Origin: Vibrio splendidus
GTDB taxonomy: Bacteria > Pseudomonadota > Gammaproteobacteria > Enterobacterales > Vibrionaceae
DNA: 62,913 bases
Reading direction: 5' to 3'
Assembly (NCBI RefSeq): GCF_002873455.1
Contig: NZ_MCUN01000001.1
Coordinates: 338,675-401,587 of the forward strand
Every line of letters starts with the position of its first letter. The first letter of the stretch is position 1. This document shows positions 34,938-43,827 of this stretch, piece after piece. Below the pieces are notes generated by a model. That model searched no databases, was not told where the DNA came from, and worked only from the letters and a program-made list of their open reading frames with translations. The position numbers were made by a program, and so were the translations under genes.

Positions 34938-36326
34938 ATGAAGTCGTATCTCTCAGCCTCACTATTAACCGCACTGTTTTTCTTATCTCCATTACATGCC
35001 CATGAAACTTACTCTGGTGGTAAAACGACTGTGAAGAAAGAGGGAGCGAATGCTTTTTCTCTTCCTGCAGCCAATCTACCAATGAGCAAACGCTTGGATT
35101 TCAGTGTTGGTAACAGCTTCTTTAGAAACCCTTGGGTACCTGCACCCTCATCAACCGATGCGCGTGATGGGTTAGGCCCACTATTCAACACCAACGGTTG
35201 TCAAAACTGCCATATTAAAGATGGTCGTGGTCATGCGCCTGAAAAAGGCGATGAGAACGCGGTATCCATGTTGGTTCGCTTGAGCATTCCTGCTGAAACG
35301 CCAGAGCAGAGACAAGCCTTCATTCGCGATGGTGGTATTCCAGAACCAACTTATGGTGGTCAGCTACAAGATTTCGCGCTTCAAGGCGTGAAACCTGAGG
35401 GTAAAGTGAACATCAGCTACACAGATGTTCCGGTTGAATTCAAAGACGGCACCGTCGTCACTTTGCGTAAACCAACCTTAAAGATTACCGAACTTGCTTT
35501 CGGCGAAATGCACCCTAAAACAGAATTTTCTGCTCGTGTCGCGCCGCCAATGATTGGTCTCGGTTTACTTGAAAGTATCCCGCAAGAAACGATTCTCGGA
35601 TTTGCTGAGCAACAACTGGCCGACAAGCAAGGTATCTCAGGTAAAGCCAATCATGTTCTTGATGTTAAAACCAATGAAATGACGCTGGGTCGTTTTGGTT
35701 GGAAAGCGGGGCAGCCAAATTTAATGCAGCAAAATGCGGCGGCGTTTAACGGTGATTTGGGATTAACGAGTCGTCTATTTCCAAATGAAAACTGTACATC
35801 AGCGCAATCAACGTGTGACGATTTCCCGAATGGCGGCGAGCCAGAAGTCAGCGATAACATTTTAGACTTCGTTGAGTTCTATTCGCAGCATCTAGCGGTA
35901 CCTATTCGTCGTAACGTTGATAACCCTGCGGTTGTTCAAGGTAAACAACTGTTCAAAGACATTGGTTGCCAAAGTTGTCACCAAGCTGAAATCCGCACAG
36001 CAGAGCGAGAAGGTTTACCTGCCTTGTCTAAACAGCTAATTAGCCCATACACAGACATGTTGTTGCATGATATGGGTGAAGGCTTAGCGGATAATCGCCC
36101 TGAGTATCTTGCTAACGGTCAAGAGTGGCGCACAACACCTTTATGGGGATTAGGCTATACCAAAGAAGTGAATGGTCACACGTTCTTGCTTCATGATGGT
36201 CGTGCTAGAAATGTTATGGAAGCGGTTCTTTGGCACGGTGGTGAAGCAGAAATGGCGAAACAAAACGTTCTGTCTTTGAATGCCACTGAGCGTGAAGCAC
36301 TACTGGCGTTTTTGAATTCGTTATAG
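34938..36326 (+). CDS. Di-haem oxidoreductase (DUF1111, thiol-oxidoreductase-like)
   Basis: A 462-residue periplasmic protein with an N-terminal signal (residues ~1-21) and two haem c sites: CQNCH (~residues 92-96) and CQSCH near 350. Sequence RNPWVPAPSSTDARDGLGPLFN before the first haem and LPALSKQLISPYTDMLLHDMG after the second are typical of the DUF1111 family, related to cytochrome peroxidase-like proteins. It sits among iron-linked imelysins, so electron transfer during iron or haem handling is a reasonable inference. The ATG at 34938 follows AAGG. Confidence 0.82.
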   Translation: MKSYLSASLLTALFFLSPLHAHETYSGGKTTVKKEGANAFSLPAANLPMSKRLDFSVGNSFFRNPWVPAPSSTDARDGLGPLFNTNGCQNCHIKDGRGHAPEKGDENAVSMLVRLSIPAETPEQRQAFIRDGGIPEPTYGGQLQDFALQGVKPEGKVNISYTDVPVEFKDGTVVTLRKPTLKITELAFGEMHPKTEFSARVAPPMIGLGLLESIPQETILGFAEQQLADKQGISGKANHVLDVKTNEMTLGRFGWKAGQPNLMQQNAAAFNGDLGLTSRLFPNENCTSAQSTCDDFPNGGEPEVSDNILDFVEFYSQHLAVPIRRNVDNPAVVQGKQLFKDIGCQSCHQAEIRTAEREGLPALSKQLISPYTDMLLHDMGEGLADNRPEYLANGQEWRTTPLWGLGYTKEVNGHTFLLHDGRARNVMEAVLWHGGEAEMAKQNVLSLNATEREALLAFLNSL

Positions 36327-36468
36327 TCGGTCTGAGATTCGGTGGCTCGACTACTGAACTAACCAACAGCACACTACCGCTGAACTTGTAGGAATACGAG
36401 GCCAGCGGTCGTTTCGTATTTAACGAACTCATATAATTAAAAGAAAAATTAGGAAGTAAGGTAACAGC

Positions 36469-37530
36469 ATGACACATAAATTTTTGTTAATGCCTTTGTC
36501 GGTATTAATCATGGCAGGCTGCCAATCAACGGGTGAGCAAACTGCTTCATCCGAGGTTAACGGTGTGTCTTATCAAGCAGATTCGACTAACCACATCAGC
36601 CGTGGTGTCTATCAGCAAGAGTTTGATTCGGCAGTCTTATTCGCCAAGCAAGCCAATGAGCTAGAAGTCTTGATGCAGGGTTACTGCCAAACCAACAGTG
36701 TTGAGTTAGATGCTTTGAAAGCTCAGTGGCAGCTAGCTATGAACAGCTGGATGGCACTGCAAGGGCAAGAAAGAGGTCCAACAGCGGCGCTTGAAGAGAG
36801 CTGGAATGTTCAATTCTGGCCAGACAAAAAGAACACGACGGGTCTTAAGATGCGTCAGCTAACTCAGCAGAACAAAGCTTGGACTCAAGGCGAAATCGCG
36901 CAGCAGAGTGTTACAGTGCAAGGGCTAGGTGCGTTGGAATGGTCGCTTTATGACGAGCAATCGCCACTGCTTCAAGACAAAGCGCTAGGCTGCCAATCAT
37001 CACAAGCGATTACTGAGAACTTAGCGATTAAGTCTTCTTCGATAGCACAGGCATGGCAAGTTAACCCTTGGTTAGCACTGGACGAGACTCGTTGGGAGTC
37101 AGAATACATCGCTTTATTGACCAACCAACTTGATTACAGTATGAAAAAGCTGAGTCGCCCAATGGCTAAAATCGGTCACCCTCGTCCTTACTTCTCTGAA
37201 TCATGGCGTGCACAAATCTCGATGACTCAACTAAAAGCCAATGTAGCAGCACTTCAGAATTTGTACCTTGCAGATGGTAATGGCCTAGACGGCTTGTTGA
37301 GAGAGAAGGGCTTAAACGACCTTGCAGATCGTGTTGCTGACCAGTTCACATTGACGCTAGATACTTGGCCTACAGAATCAAGCTTGTTTGAGTTATTGCA
37401 GAGTAAAGAAGGTTACCGAGAGGTGCTGACTCAATACAACAAATTGGAACGTTTGAAGTATCTCATTCATGAAGAAGTGGCGATAGAGCTTGGCGTCGTA
37501 ATAGGATTTAATGCTACCGATGGTGACTGA
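36469..37530 (+). CDS. Imelysin-family lipoprotein
   Basis: A 353-residue lipoprotein whose lipobox LIMAGC occurs at residues ~13-18, so it is anchored to a membrane after cleavage. The body aligns in character with imelysin helical-bundle proteins, for example LGALEWSLYDEQSPLL (~residues 145-160), where the GxHxIE motif is replaced by GALEWSL. It overlaps the next gene by 20 bases. The 142-base gap upstream holds a short AATACGA / TCGTATT hairpin. Confidence 0.78.
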   Translation: MTHKFLLMPLSVLIMAGCQSTGEQTASSEVNGVSYQADSTNHISRGVYQQEFDSAVLFAKQANELEVLMQGYCQTNSVELDALKAQWQLAMNSWMALQGQERGPTAALEESWNVQFWPDKKNTTGLKMRQLTQQNKAWTQGEIAQQSVTVQGLGALEWSLYDEQSPLLQDKALGCQSSQAITENLAIKSSSIAQAWQVNPWLALDETRWESEYIALLTNQLDYSMKKLSRPMAKIGHPRPYFSESWRAQISMTQLKANVAALQNLYLADGNGLDGLLREKGLNDLADRVADQFTLTLDTWPTESSLFELLQSKEGYREVLTQYNKLERLKYLIHEEVAIELGVVIGFNATDGD

Positions 37531-38599
37531 TAATACACGTAGAGCGTTGCTCAAGGCTGCACTGGGTTGTGCAGCTGTTCCAGTACTCCCATTTGGTTGC
37601 GCTAGTCGCTCTAGCTCATCCAGTGAGCCTCAATTAATCGGTTGTGCGCTGAATGGGCGAGGTCAATATTCAGCGGTTGTGGCTGACGAATATGGAATGC
37701 CTTTGAACCAGCTGCCGATCCCAGATCGTGGTCATGGCGTCGCGATTTGCCCAACATCATCACATGCGGTGGTATTTGCTCGTCGTCCTGGTGACTATTT
37801 TATGGTGTTTGACTATAAAAGCGGTGACCAAATCAAGTTAGTTGTGAAAGGTAAGAACCGTCACTTTTATGGCCATGGCGTTTACTCATTAGATGGCAAG
37901 TTACTGTATGCCACTGAAGGGAAAACGGACAGCAGCCAAGGTGTGATTGGCGTTTACGATGTCGCGCAAGGATATCGCAAGGTCGAAGAGTTCACCGGTT
38001 TTGGTATTGGACCACATGAAGTGATCATCATGCCGGACGGTAATCTCGCGATCGGTGTCGGTGGCGTTCATACAGATGGTAGAACACCTAAAAACCTTGA
38101 TTCGATGCAACCGAGTTTGAGCTACGTTTCATCTGAAGGAGTGCTACTTGATCAGGTCGAATTGTTGGATAAGAAGTTAAGCATTCGACACTTAGCCCAT
38201 GATGGTGCTGAAACCGTGCTTTGTGGTCAGCAGTATCGTGGTGAGCCGGATGAGTATCCTTCACTTTTGGCGATGCATACTAAAGGCGGGCAGTTTGAAT
38301 TGTTGAATGCGGAACCAGAGCAATGGGCAAGGTTCAATCATTATATCGCGAGTATTGCGGCTTCAGATGATTGGATTATCGCTACCTCACCAAGAGGGAA
38401 TTGCTACGGCATTTGGTCTAAAGAGACTAAAGAGCTCGTAGAACTCTCAGCGTTATCAGATGCGTCTGGTGCGGTGTTGCTTGATGGTGAGTTTAGATTA
38501 AGCTCTGGTGCAGGTAGCGTGGTGAGCCAACGTAAGCCTTATGAGAAATCAGCTCAGCAATCATCGGTCCAGTGGGATAATCATTGGAGTGCAATTTGA
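37511..38599 (+). CDS. DUF1513 protein, Tat-type lipoprotein
   Basis: A 362-residue protein with Tat signal features (NTRRALLKAALGC) and a lipobox-like LPFGC near residue 29. The rest is a repetitive beta-rich body consistent with a seven-bladed propeller (GHGVYSLDGKLLYATEG, GIGPHEVIIMPDGNLAIG, IRHLAHDG). DUF1513 genes usually travel with imelysins and di-haem oxidoreductases, as here. ATG 37511 has an AGGA five bases upstream; the second ATG at 37520 does not. Confidence 0.8.
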   Translation: MLPMVTDNTRRALLKAALGCAAVPVLPFGCASRSSSSSEPQLIGCALNGRGQYSAVVADEYGMPLNQLPIPDRGHGVAICPTSSHAVVFARRPGDYFMVFDYKSGDQIKLVVKGKNRHFYGHGVYSLDGKLLYATEGKTDSSQGVIGVYDVAQGYRKVEEFTGFGIGPHEVIIMPDGNLAIGVGGVHTDGRTPKNLDSMQPSLSYVSSEGVLLDQVELLDKKLSIRHLAHDGAETVLCGQQYRGEPDEYPSLLAMHTKGGQFELLNAEPEQWARFNHYIASIAASDDWIIATSPRGNCYGIWSKETKELVELSALSDASGAVLLDGEFRLSSGAGSVVSQRKPYEKSAQQSSVQWDNHWSAI

Positions 38600-38680
38600 T
38601 TCATAAAACTCCTTAAAAAATAACATGCTTACTCCAATTTCTTTGCCATACTTATGAGATTGTTGGTGTTGGAGTTAAGC

Positions 38681-40219
38681 ATGTTAGCGAAATACTTCTG
38701 TGGATTATTGGTTTTAGTGTCTGTGCATGCATGGAGCTATACGAGTTCTGACGAGAGCCGATTTATTCCGGCTGATTCAGAACTCTCTTTCATGCTCATC
38801 TATCCCGAGCTAACTCAGAGTATTTACCAAGACTCTTCTTTTCCTATCCTCTGGGATTCGCCAGAGCTTGTTAACGCGTTTGAATTTCAGCTTTCATTGT
38901 TAGAACAAGCTCAAATGGCGCCACTTTTTGAGCGACAACTTAACCAAATACGCCAGTATCAATCTAGCGGGCAATGGCAAGAGTTGGATATTCTTTTAAC
39001 TGACACCTTTATCTATTATCTAAGCTACGTTGAGAATGCGCCCCTAATTGGTAAAGAATGGTATTTTTCAGGTAAGTTACATTCTAAATTGCCTGCGCCT
39101 TCACCTCATATTCTGATGAGACTAAAAAGTAGTGTTACCGATGATTATTTGATGGAGATGGTGCTCTCTTATGCACCTCCTGTAGGGGATTTTGACCAAT
39201 TCAAGGCAACCTATTCAGTGCTAGAAACCGCGTCTAAACTCAATATTGAACGTTATAGACAGAAAGGTTTGAAACGCTTGGGTGACCAGCTTTCAGACAA
39301 AACCATTCTTGTCGAACGTATCGCTTTGGTTGGTGTTAATACCTCGATGATCGCGATCGATTTTCCCGAGTTCGATCGAGATCTGCAAACGGCGATTAAA
39401 TCATTTCAGCGCATGCACGGCCTTACAGACGATGGGATCGTTGGGCCAGACACGATTAAATGGATCAACATGAGCTTTGATGATCGATTGACTTCATTGG
39501 CTCTGAATGCCGAGCGTGTTCGTTTGTGGCCAAGAGACAGAGACTCACTCATCGTCGTTAACGTACCTAGCTTTGATATGAAGTATTGGGAAGATGGTGA
39601 AGAAGTCTTTGAGTCCAAAGTTGTCGTGGGCAGAAAGTCGCGAAAAACACCGCTTTTAGAGATAAACCTAGATTCGGTCATTCTAAACCCGACTTGGAAC
39701 GTGCCATGGAAAATCATGGTCAAAGACATCCTGCCTAAGGTAAAAGCGGACGAAAGCTACCTAGAAACACACAACTTCCAAGTGATTGACGGTTGGCGCA
39801 CTATGGAGACGGTCGACACCACAGAGATCGATTGGCAGACCATTAATTTCAATTCTTTCCCATATCGAATGCGTCAGCAAGCAGGCTCGCGTAATGCATT
39901 AGGTTTGTACAAGTTCAATACTCCTAACAAGCGAGCGATCTATCTGCACGATACGCCAAGTAAAGGCCTGTTTAATGACGACTTCCGCGCTTATAGCTCC
40001 GGTTGCATACGTGTCGAACATGCAGAGGAATTGGCTGAGTTGTTGTTTGCCACCCAGGTAAGGAAAGTACCGAACCAGAATGATGACCTTGCTCCTAATA
40101 CTAAAGTTCGCCTCAAGAAGCGAATCCCTGTGCATATCATCTATCAAACCGTGTTGTTTGAAGAAGGCGGCATTCAGTATCGTGGTGACATCTATCAATA
40201 TGATAAAGAGGGTGGTTAA
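38681..40219 (+). CDS. L,D-transpeptidase, YcbB/LdtD type
   Basis: Peptidoglycan 3-3 cross-linking enzyme of 512 residues: signal peptide (~1-20), a peptidoglycan-binding segment (LQTAIKSFQRMHGLTDDG, ~237-254) and a C-terminal YkuD domain with the catalytic HDTPSKGLF...YSSGCIRVEHA motif (Cys near residue 444). It acts in the periplasm. The downstream genes are ycbK- and ycbL-like, the same order as in E. coli (ycbB-ycbK-ycbL). Start ATG 38681 follows GGAG; an ATG at 38654 lacks a ribosome site. Confidence 0.92.
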   Translation: MLAKYFCGLLVLVSVHAWSYTSSDESRFIPADSELSFMLIYPELTQSIYQDSSFPILWDSPELVNAFEFQLSLLEQAQMAPLFERQLNQIRQYQSSGQWQELDILLTDTFIYYLSYVENAPLIGKEWYFSGKLHSKLPAPSPHILMRLKSSVTDDYLMEMVLSYAPPVGDFDQFKATYSVLETASKLNIERYRQKGLKRLGDQLSDKTILVERIALVGVNTSMIAIDFPEFDRDLQTAIKSFQRMHGLTDDGIVGPDTIKWINMSFDDRLTSLALNAERVRLWPRDRDSLIVVNVPSFDMKYWEDGEEVFESKVVVGRKSRKTPLLEINLDSVILNPTWNVPWKIMVKDILPKVKADESYLETHNFQVIDGWRTMETVDTTEIDWQTINFNSFPYRMRQQAGSRNALGLYKFNTPNKRAIYLHDTPSKGLFNDDFRAYSSGCIRVEHAEELAELLFATQVRKVPNQNDDLAPNTKVRLKKRIPVHIIYQTVLFEEGGIQYRGDIYQYDKEGG

Positions 40220-40305
40220 TTATCAGTGAAGCCAATAAGGGTGATCTTGACCAAAAAATGACAACGAAGCTTCTATTGATAAAATTATAATGTGGATCAA
40301 TAACT

Positions 40306-40349
40306 AACCGTGCAAAGGTTACAAATACTAACCTTTTGGGCGGTTTTTG
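40306..40349 (+). terminator. Terminator after the L,D-transpeptidase gene
   Basis: AACCG / CGGTT outer stem with inner AAAGGTTA / TAACCTTT, followed by a T-rich run. The stem is bulged, so efficiency may be partial, allowing read-through to the ycbK-like gene. Confidence 0.7.
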
Positions 40350-40418
40350 TACGTTGACGCAGCAATTTCCATTATGTATCGTGCATTTTTCGTTCGATCT
40401 AATTGGTTTTTTTGCTGT

Positions 40419-40967
40419 ATGTCTCAAAGTTTATTTTCACGCCGTCAGTTTCTGACTTACGCTGGTGGTACCGCTGTTGTCGCCTCAATCACTCCTTCTA
40501 TCGCTTTTGCTTCATACCCTGATCAACCAAGAACGATTAGCATGAACAATCTTCACACTGGTGAACGATTAGAGACCTGTTATTTCGATGGCACTAACTA
40601 TGTTGGTGATGAAATGGCTCGTTTAAGCAAATTGTGCCGTGATTTCCGCCGCAACGAGATTCATCCAATGGACAAGAACCTGTTTGATCAGATCACACAG
40701 ATTCAAAATGTTCTGGGTATTCAAAAAGAAGTTCAAATCATCTCTGGTTACCGTTCTCCAGCGACCAATGAAGCATTGCGCTCTAAGTCGAGTGGCGTAG
40801 CCAAGAAGAGCTACCACATGTTAGGCAAAGCGATCGATTTCCGTATTGATGGCGTTAACCTAAAAGAATTAAGAGACGTAGCCAAAAGCCTGAATGCGGG
40901 TGGTGTCGGTTATTATGCGCGTAGCAACTTTATCCATATTGATACTGGTCCAGTACGCAGTTGGTAA
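40419..40967 (+). CDS. DUF882 / peptidase M15-like exported protein (YcbK)
   Basis: A 182-residue protein, the same length as E. coli YcbK, with a Tat signal SRRQFLTYAGGTAVVAS (residues ~7-23). The catalytic-domain region is ISGYRSPATNEALR, HMLGKAIDFRI and NFIHIDTGPVR, which supply the Zn-binding His/Asp/His set of D,D-carboxypeptidase-like enzymes. It acts on peptidoglycan in the periplasm by inference. The short upstream in-frame ATGs have no ribosome site, and they would precede the Tat motif. Confidence 0.88.
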   Translation: MSQSLFSRRQFLTYAGGTAVVASITPSIAFASYPDQPRTISMNNLHTGERLETCYFDGTNYVGDEMARLSKLCRDFRRNEIHPMDKNLFDQITQIQNVLGIQKEVQIISGYRSPATNEALRSKSSGVAKKSYHMLGKAIDFRIDGVNLKELRDVAKSLNAGGVGYYARSNFIHIDTGPVRSW

Positions 40968-41066
40968 CGTTGAGCTGAATTTGCGAGCGAATGCTAGGTA
41001 CTTGTCAAAGTAGACATCCAATGTCATAGTTTGCCCAAATTTCAGTTTGCCCTCTAAGGTTTGTAT

Positions 41067-41720
41067 ATGTCTCTTAAGTATCAAGTTGTCCCTGTTACCT
41101 CTTTCTCTCAAAACTGCTCAATTGTGTGGTGTGATGAGACAATGGAAGGCATCGTTGTCGATCCGGGCGGTGATGTTCAGCAACTGGCTGCTATCATCGA
41201 AGAGTTAGGTGTTAAAGTGGTGAACTTGGTATTGACTCACGGTCACCTAGACCATGTGGGCGGAACAGTACCACTTGCTGAAATCTTGAACGTGAACATT
41301 GTTGGCCCACATAAGGCAGACAACTTTTGGCTTCAAGGTTTAGAGAATCAAAGCCAGATGTTTGGTTTCCCACTGTGCAAAGCTTTTGAACCAAACATAT
41401 GGTTAGAAGAGGGCGACAAAGTTACTTTTGGTAACCAAGTGATTGATGTGATTCATACTCCGGGTCATACACCAGGTCACGTCGTACTATTCAGCGAGCA
41501 AGCTCGCATGGCGTTTGTTGGTGACGTTTTATTTAATGGTGCTATTGGTCGAACGGATTTCCCACAAGGCGACTTCAACACGCTAATTGCTTCAATCAAG
41601 ACTAAGCTTTGGCCTCTAGGCAGTGACGTGACATTCGTACCGGGTCATGGTCCTGAGTCTACATTTGGCCGTGAGCGCGCATCAAACCCGTTTGTAGCGG
41701 ATGAAATGCCTCTGTACTAG
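41067..41720 (+). CDS. Metallo-beta-lactamase-fold hydrolase (YcbL, glyoxalase II-like)
   Basis: A 217-residue cytoplasmic enzyme with the binuclear metal motif THGHLDHVGG (residues ~57-66), HTPGHTPGH (~130-138), a metal-bridging Asp in FVGDVLF and a final His in VPGHGPES. It is a glyoxalase II-type thioesterase, as YcbL proteins are. It follows the YcbK-like gene by 99 bases, matching the E. coli gene order. ATG 41067 has AAGG upstream. Confidence 0.9.
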   Translation: MSLKYQVVPVTSFSQNCSIVWCDETMEGIVVDPGGDVQQLAAIIEELGVKVVNLVLTHGHLDHVGGTVPLAEILNVNIVGPHKADNFWLQGLENQSQMFGFPLCKAFEPNIWLEEGDKVTFGNQVIDVIHTPGHTPGHVVLFSEQARMAFVGDVLFNGAIGRTDFPQGDFNTLIASIKTKLWPLGSDVTFVPGHGPESTFGRERASNPFVADEMPLY

Positions 41721-41753
41721 GTCTCTGATTTAATAGAAGAACGATTGAAAATG

Positions 41754-41790
41754 AAGCTTAGCTTTTCTTATGAAAGCTAAGCTTTTTTAT
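41754..41790. terminator. Bidirectional terminator between ycbL-like and DUF2982 genes
   Basis: AAGCTTAGCTTT / AAAGCTAAGCTT, a 12-bp perfect stem with a seven-base loop and T6, between convergent genes. Confidence 0.9.
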
Positions 41791-41838
41791 GGTTCATCGT
41801 GGATTAGCGTGCGAGTTTATTTCTAAACTTGTCTGTTT

Positions 41839-42639
41839 TTAATCAGAAAAGCGCTCGGCAGCCGCCAAGTAGCGTCGAGCCAGTCCAATAAACTCCTCTC
41901 CACTGATATTCAGATCATGGGTTGATATAAAAATATCGTAGCCGTGAAACCCTCTTTGATATTTCATCCTGTTCGCAAGCATCGCCTGTAATCCTGAATA
42001 ATCCTTAATCAACGCGTTTTGAGTGTTCGATTCATTGGTTGAATCAAGGGCAGTCTGTGGTTGGTAATCACTGACGTTATCGTCGTCGATATTCTCTGAC
42101 TCTTTATATTGGCTCAATTCAACACAGCCACTCTCGGTACAGCGAGCGTGGTAATGCGATGAGTCGAGCACCATATCTTCAAAGTTTGATTCTTTACCCG
42201 CTTGTTTCGCTCCTAGATACAAAAGTGCTCGCTGGCTCAGCAATAATTCGCAGGTTATTTTGGGGCAAATAGAGTCAAGGTAAGGCGAGTAATCTTTCAT
42301 TTTAATGCCGACCCAAGGGAGAGGTTGATGCCACCCTTCTTGTTCGTAGGTACACATGCCAATCTTTTCAATATTGCTCCACTTTAAAACCCATCCACCT
42401 TTATAAAAATGCTGTTGAAAGTGAGTGGGGGTGAGCGTGAACATCACTCTGCTACGAAGCATCAAATAATAGCCTGTGCCCAAAAGCGCGCTAATGCAAA
42501 ATGCACCCACGATCAGTAATTTTGAGTTATCAATGTATAACGCCATGATAAGGCAAGCGAATCCTAAAATGATGGCGATAATTCGATATGATTGCGTAAA
42601 TGCAGGCAAAGAGAAATTTGTAAGGTGACGAGTGTCCAT
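41839..42639 (-). CDS. DUF2982-family membrane protein
   Basis: A 266-residue protein of unknown function with two N-terminal hydrophobic helices (~residues 19-36 and 42-60) followed by a cytosolic domain. It contains FTLTPTHFQQHFYKGGWVLKW and IKMKDYSPYL, features I associate with DUF2982 proteins of vibrios and relatives. The ATG at 42639 is preferred over an in-frame upstream ATG. It is alone on the minus strand. Confidence 0.65.
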   Translation of the reverse strand: MDTRHLTNFSLPAFTQSYRIIAIILGFACLIMALYIDNSKLLIVGAFCISALLGTGYYLMLRSRVMFTLTPTHFQQHFYKGGWVLKWSNIEKIGMCTYEQEGWHQPLPWVGIKMKDYSPYLDSICPKITCELLLSQRALLYLGAKQAGKESNFEDMVLDSSHYHARCTESGCVELSQYKESENIDDDNVSDYQPQTALDSTNESNTQNALIKDYSGLQAMLANRMKYQRGFHGYDIFISTHDLNISGEEFIGLARRYLAAAERFSD

Positions 42640-42859
42640 AGGCAACACCAAGTTTTCATATTTTTGTCTGGATGGATAACCAGTGTATATGACCCTAAAT
42701 TGATAAGTCTATGTTTAAATAATAGACGGTAGTAGACAATATCGGTATTTTTCGTCGACTTTCGACGCTTCACTCTACAAATAGCTCCCGTTTTTTGGTA
42801 TAAATCGCGCTTCAAATTTTCACCACTGCGAAAAGAGCAGTGAACTGGAGAAATATTCA

Positions 42860-43252
42860 ATGAGACTTGCTCATAAGCGTAAGGTGCAGGCTAAACTGCA
42901 GAAACGCACTAAAGCGGCTGTAGTTAAAGCAGTGGCAACGCCGAAAAAAGCGAAGCCTGTCGCAGAGAAAGTTGTAGCAGAAAAAACTGTAGCAGCAAAA
43001 CCAGCGGTAGAGAAAGCAGTAGCAGCAACGAAAGAAGTTGCAGTAGCACTGACTCCTAAGCAACAACAAGTTCTAGATATCGTTGTTAGCAATGCTGAAG
43101 GCATTAACCCTAAAGGTATCGGCCTAGCAGCTGGTCAAGAAGACGCGAAAGCAGCTTCATGGGCAACAGGCGCATTGAAAAAACTTCTTGAAGAAAACCT
43201 AGTAGCGAAAGAGCAACTTGCAGGTAACAAGGTTATCTACAAAGCTATCTAA
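42860..43252 (+). CDS. Small basic protein with H1-like tail and winged-helix-like end
   Basis: A 130-residue protein of two parts. Residues 1-66 are low-complexity, rich in Ala, Lys and Val with repeated AxK/AEKVVAEK units, like the tails of bacterial histone H1-like proteins. Residues ~66-130 (LTPKQQQVLDIV, WATGALKKLLEENLVAKEQL, NKVIYKAI) look like a small helix-turn-helix/winged-helix fold. Together they suggest a DNA-binding nucleoid-type protein, but I do not recognise the family. GGAG precedes the ATG by ten bases. A terminator follows, and AT-rich tandem repeats lie just beyond. Confidence 0.65.
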   Translation: MRLAHKRKVQAKLQKRTKAAVVKAVATPKKAKPVAEKVVAEKTVAAKPAVEKAVAATKEVAVALTPKQQQVLDIVVSNAEGINPKGIGLAAGQEDAKAASWATGALKKLLEENLVAKEQLAGNKVIYKAI

Positions 43253-43287
43253 TCCCTCGGGATTACATTCGCTTCGTTAAAGTTTTT

Positions 43288-43312
43288 AAGCCTCGATTAT
43301 CGAGGCTTTTTT
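43288..43312 (+). terminator. Rho-independent terminator of the H1-tail-like gene
   Basis: AAGCCTCG / CGAGGCTT with an ATTAT loop and a T-run, 36 bases after the stop. Confidence 0.9.
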
Positions 43313-43325
43313 GTATCTGACGGAT

Positions 43326-43367
43326 AATCCCAATCCCAATCCCAATCCCAATCCCAATCCCAATCCC
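43326..43367. repeat. Seven tandem AATCCC hexamers
   Basis: Seven perfect, adjacent copies of AATCCC. Hexamers do not change a reading frame when copies are gained or lost, and no gene is evident across it, so it is likely an intergenic variable-number locus. Confidence 0.9.
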
Positions 43368-43371
43368 ATGC

Positions 43372-43409
43372 TCATATTCATATTCATATTCATGTTCATG
43401 TTCATGTTC
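43372..43409. repeat. Six tandem TCATRT hexamers
   Basis: Three copies of TCATAT then three of TCATGT, plus a partial unit. It lies four bases from the AATCCC array. The two variants in blocks show stepwise duplication after a point change. Confidence 0.85.
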
Positions 43410-43827
43410 AAACCTAACATTCACGCTTAGCCCCAGAAGCTTTATTTCCAATCGGCTGACCCCTTCCGTTTTTCATCTGTGTTTCGCGTGTCCCATGTTT
43501 CGAATCAGTAAGCACCAAAGTAGGGCGTCTAATTCTCTGAAACCTTGATTCTTATGGATTAAAAGCACCTGTATGCATATTGAGTGTGTGGTGAAAATAG
43601 GGCTTTATCACGAAATGGCAATCAATTGTTAACGGTGTTTAATTATTAATACTTAGGTATTTATCAATAAGCATTCCTCCAGTGAATAAGGTGAGTCCTT
43701 TAAAATCGACATTACTTGATGATCTCCTACGTAGTTCTACGTAATCCTTTGGTCTAATACGCAGTTTGTGTGGGTCCGTCGTGCGTGCTCTCCCTGATAT
43801 CTAGTTGCCTCATCAAGGTGCACTCTT
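43410..43827. other. Long control region before the TRAP operon
   Basis: About 420 bases without a gene. It holds the palindrome listed below, AT-rich promoter-like stretches and, near 43810-43823, the ribosome site of a candidate leader peptide. No terminator is visible. Confidence 0.5.
43728..43743. promoter_or_regulatory. Perfect 7-2-7 palindrome, candidate response-regulator operator
   Basis: TACGTAG-TT-CTACGTA is an exact inverted heptamer pair 159 bases upstream of dctP. NarL/LuxR-family regulators bind this layout, and a regulator of that family is encoded in the same cluster (48558-49196). I infer that it is the operator for the TRAP operon. Confidence 0.6.

Noticed and set aside
40611..40817. 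Minus-strand frame inside the ycbK-like gene
   Set aside because: Shadow of the real gene; no start context.
43263..43451. Minus-strand frame with alternating His-Glu, Tyr-Glu and Gly-Ile
   Set aside because: The peptide is simply the translation of the two hexamer arrays; there is no ribosome site and it crosses the terminator of the neighbouring gene.
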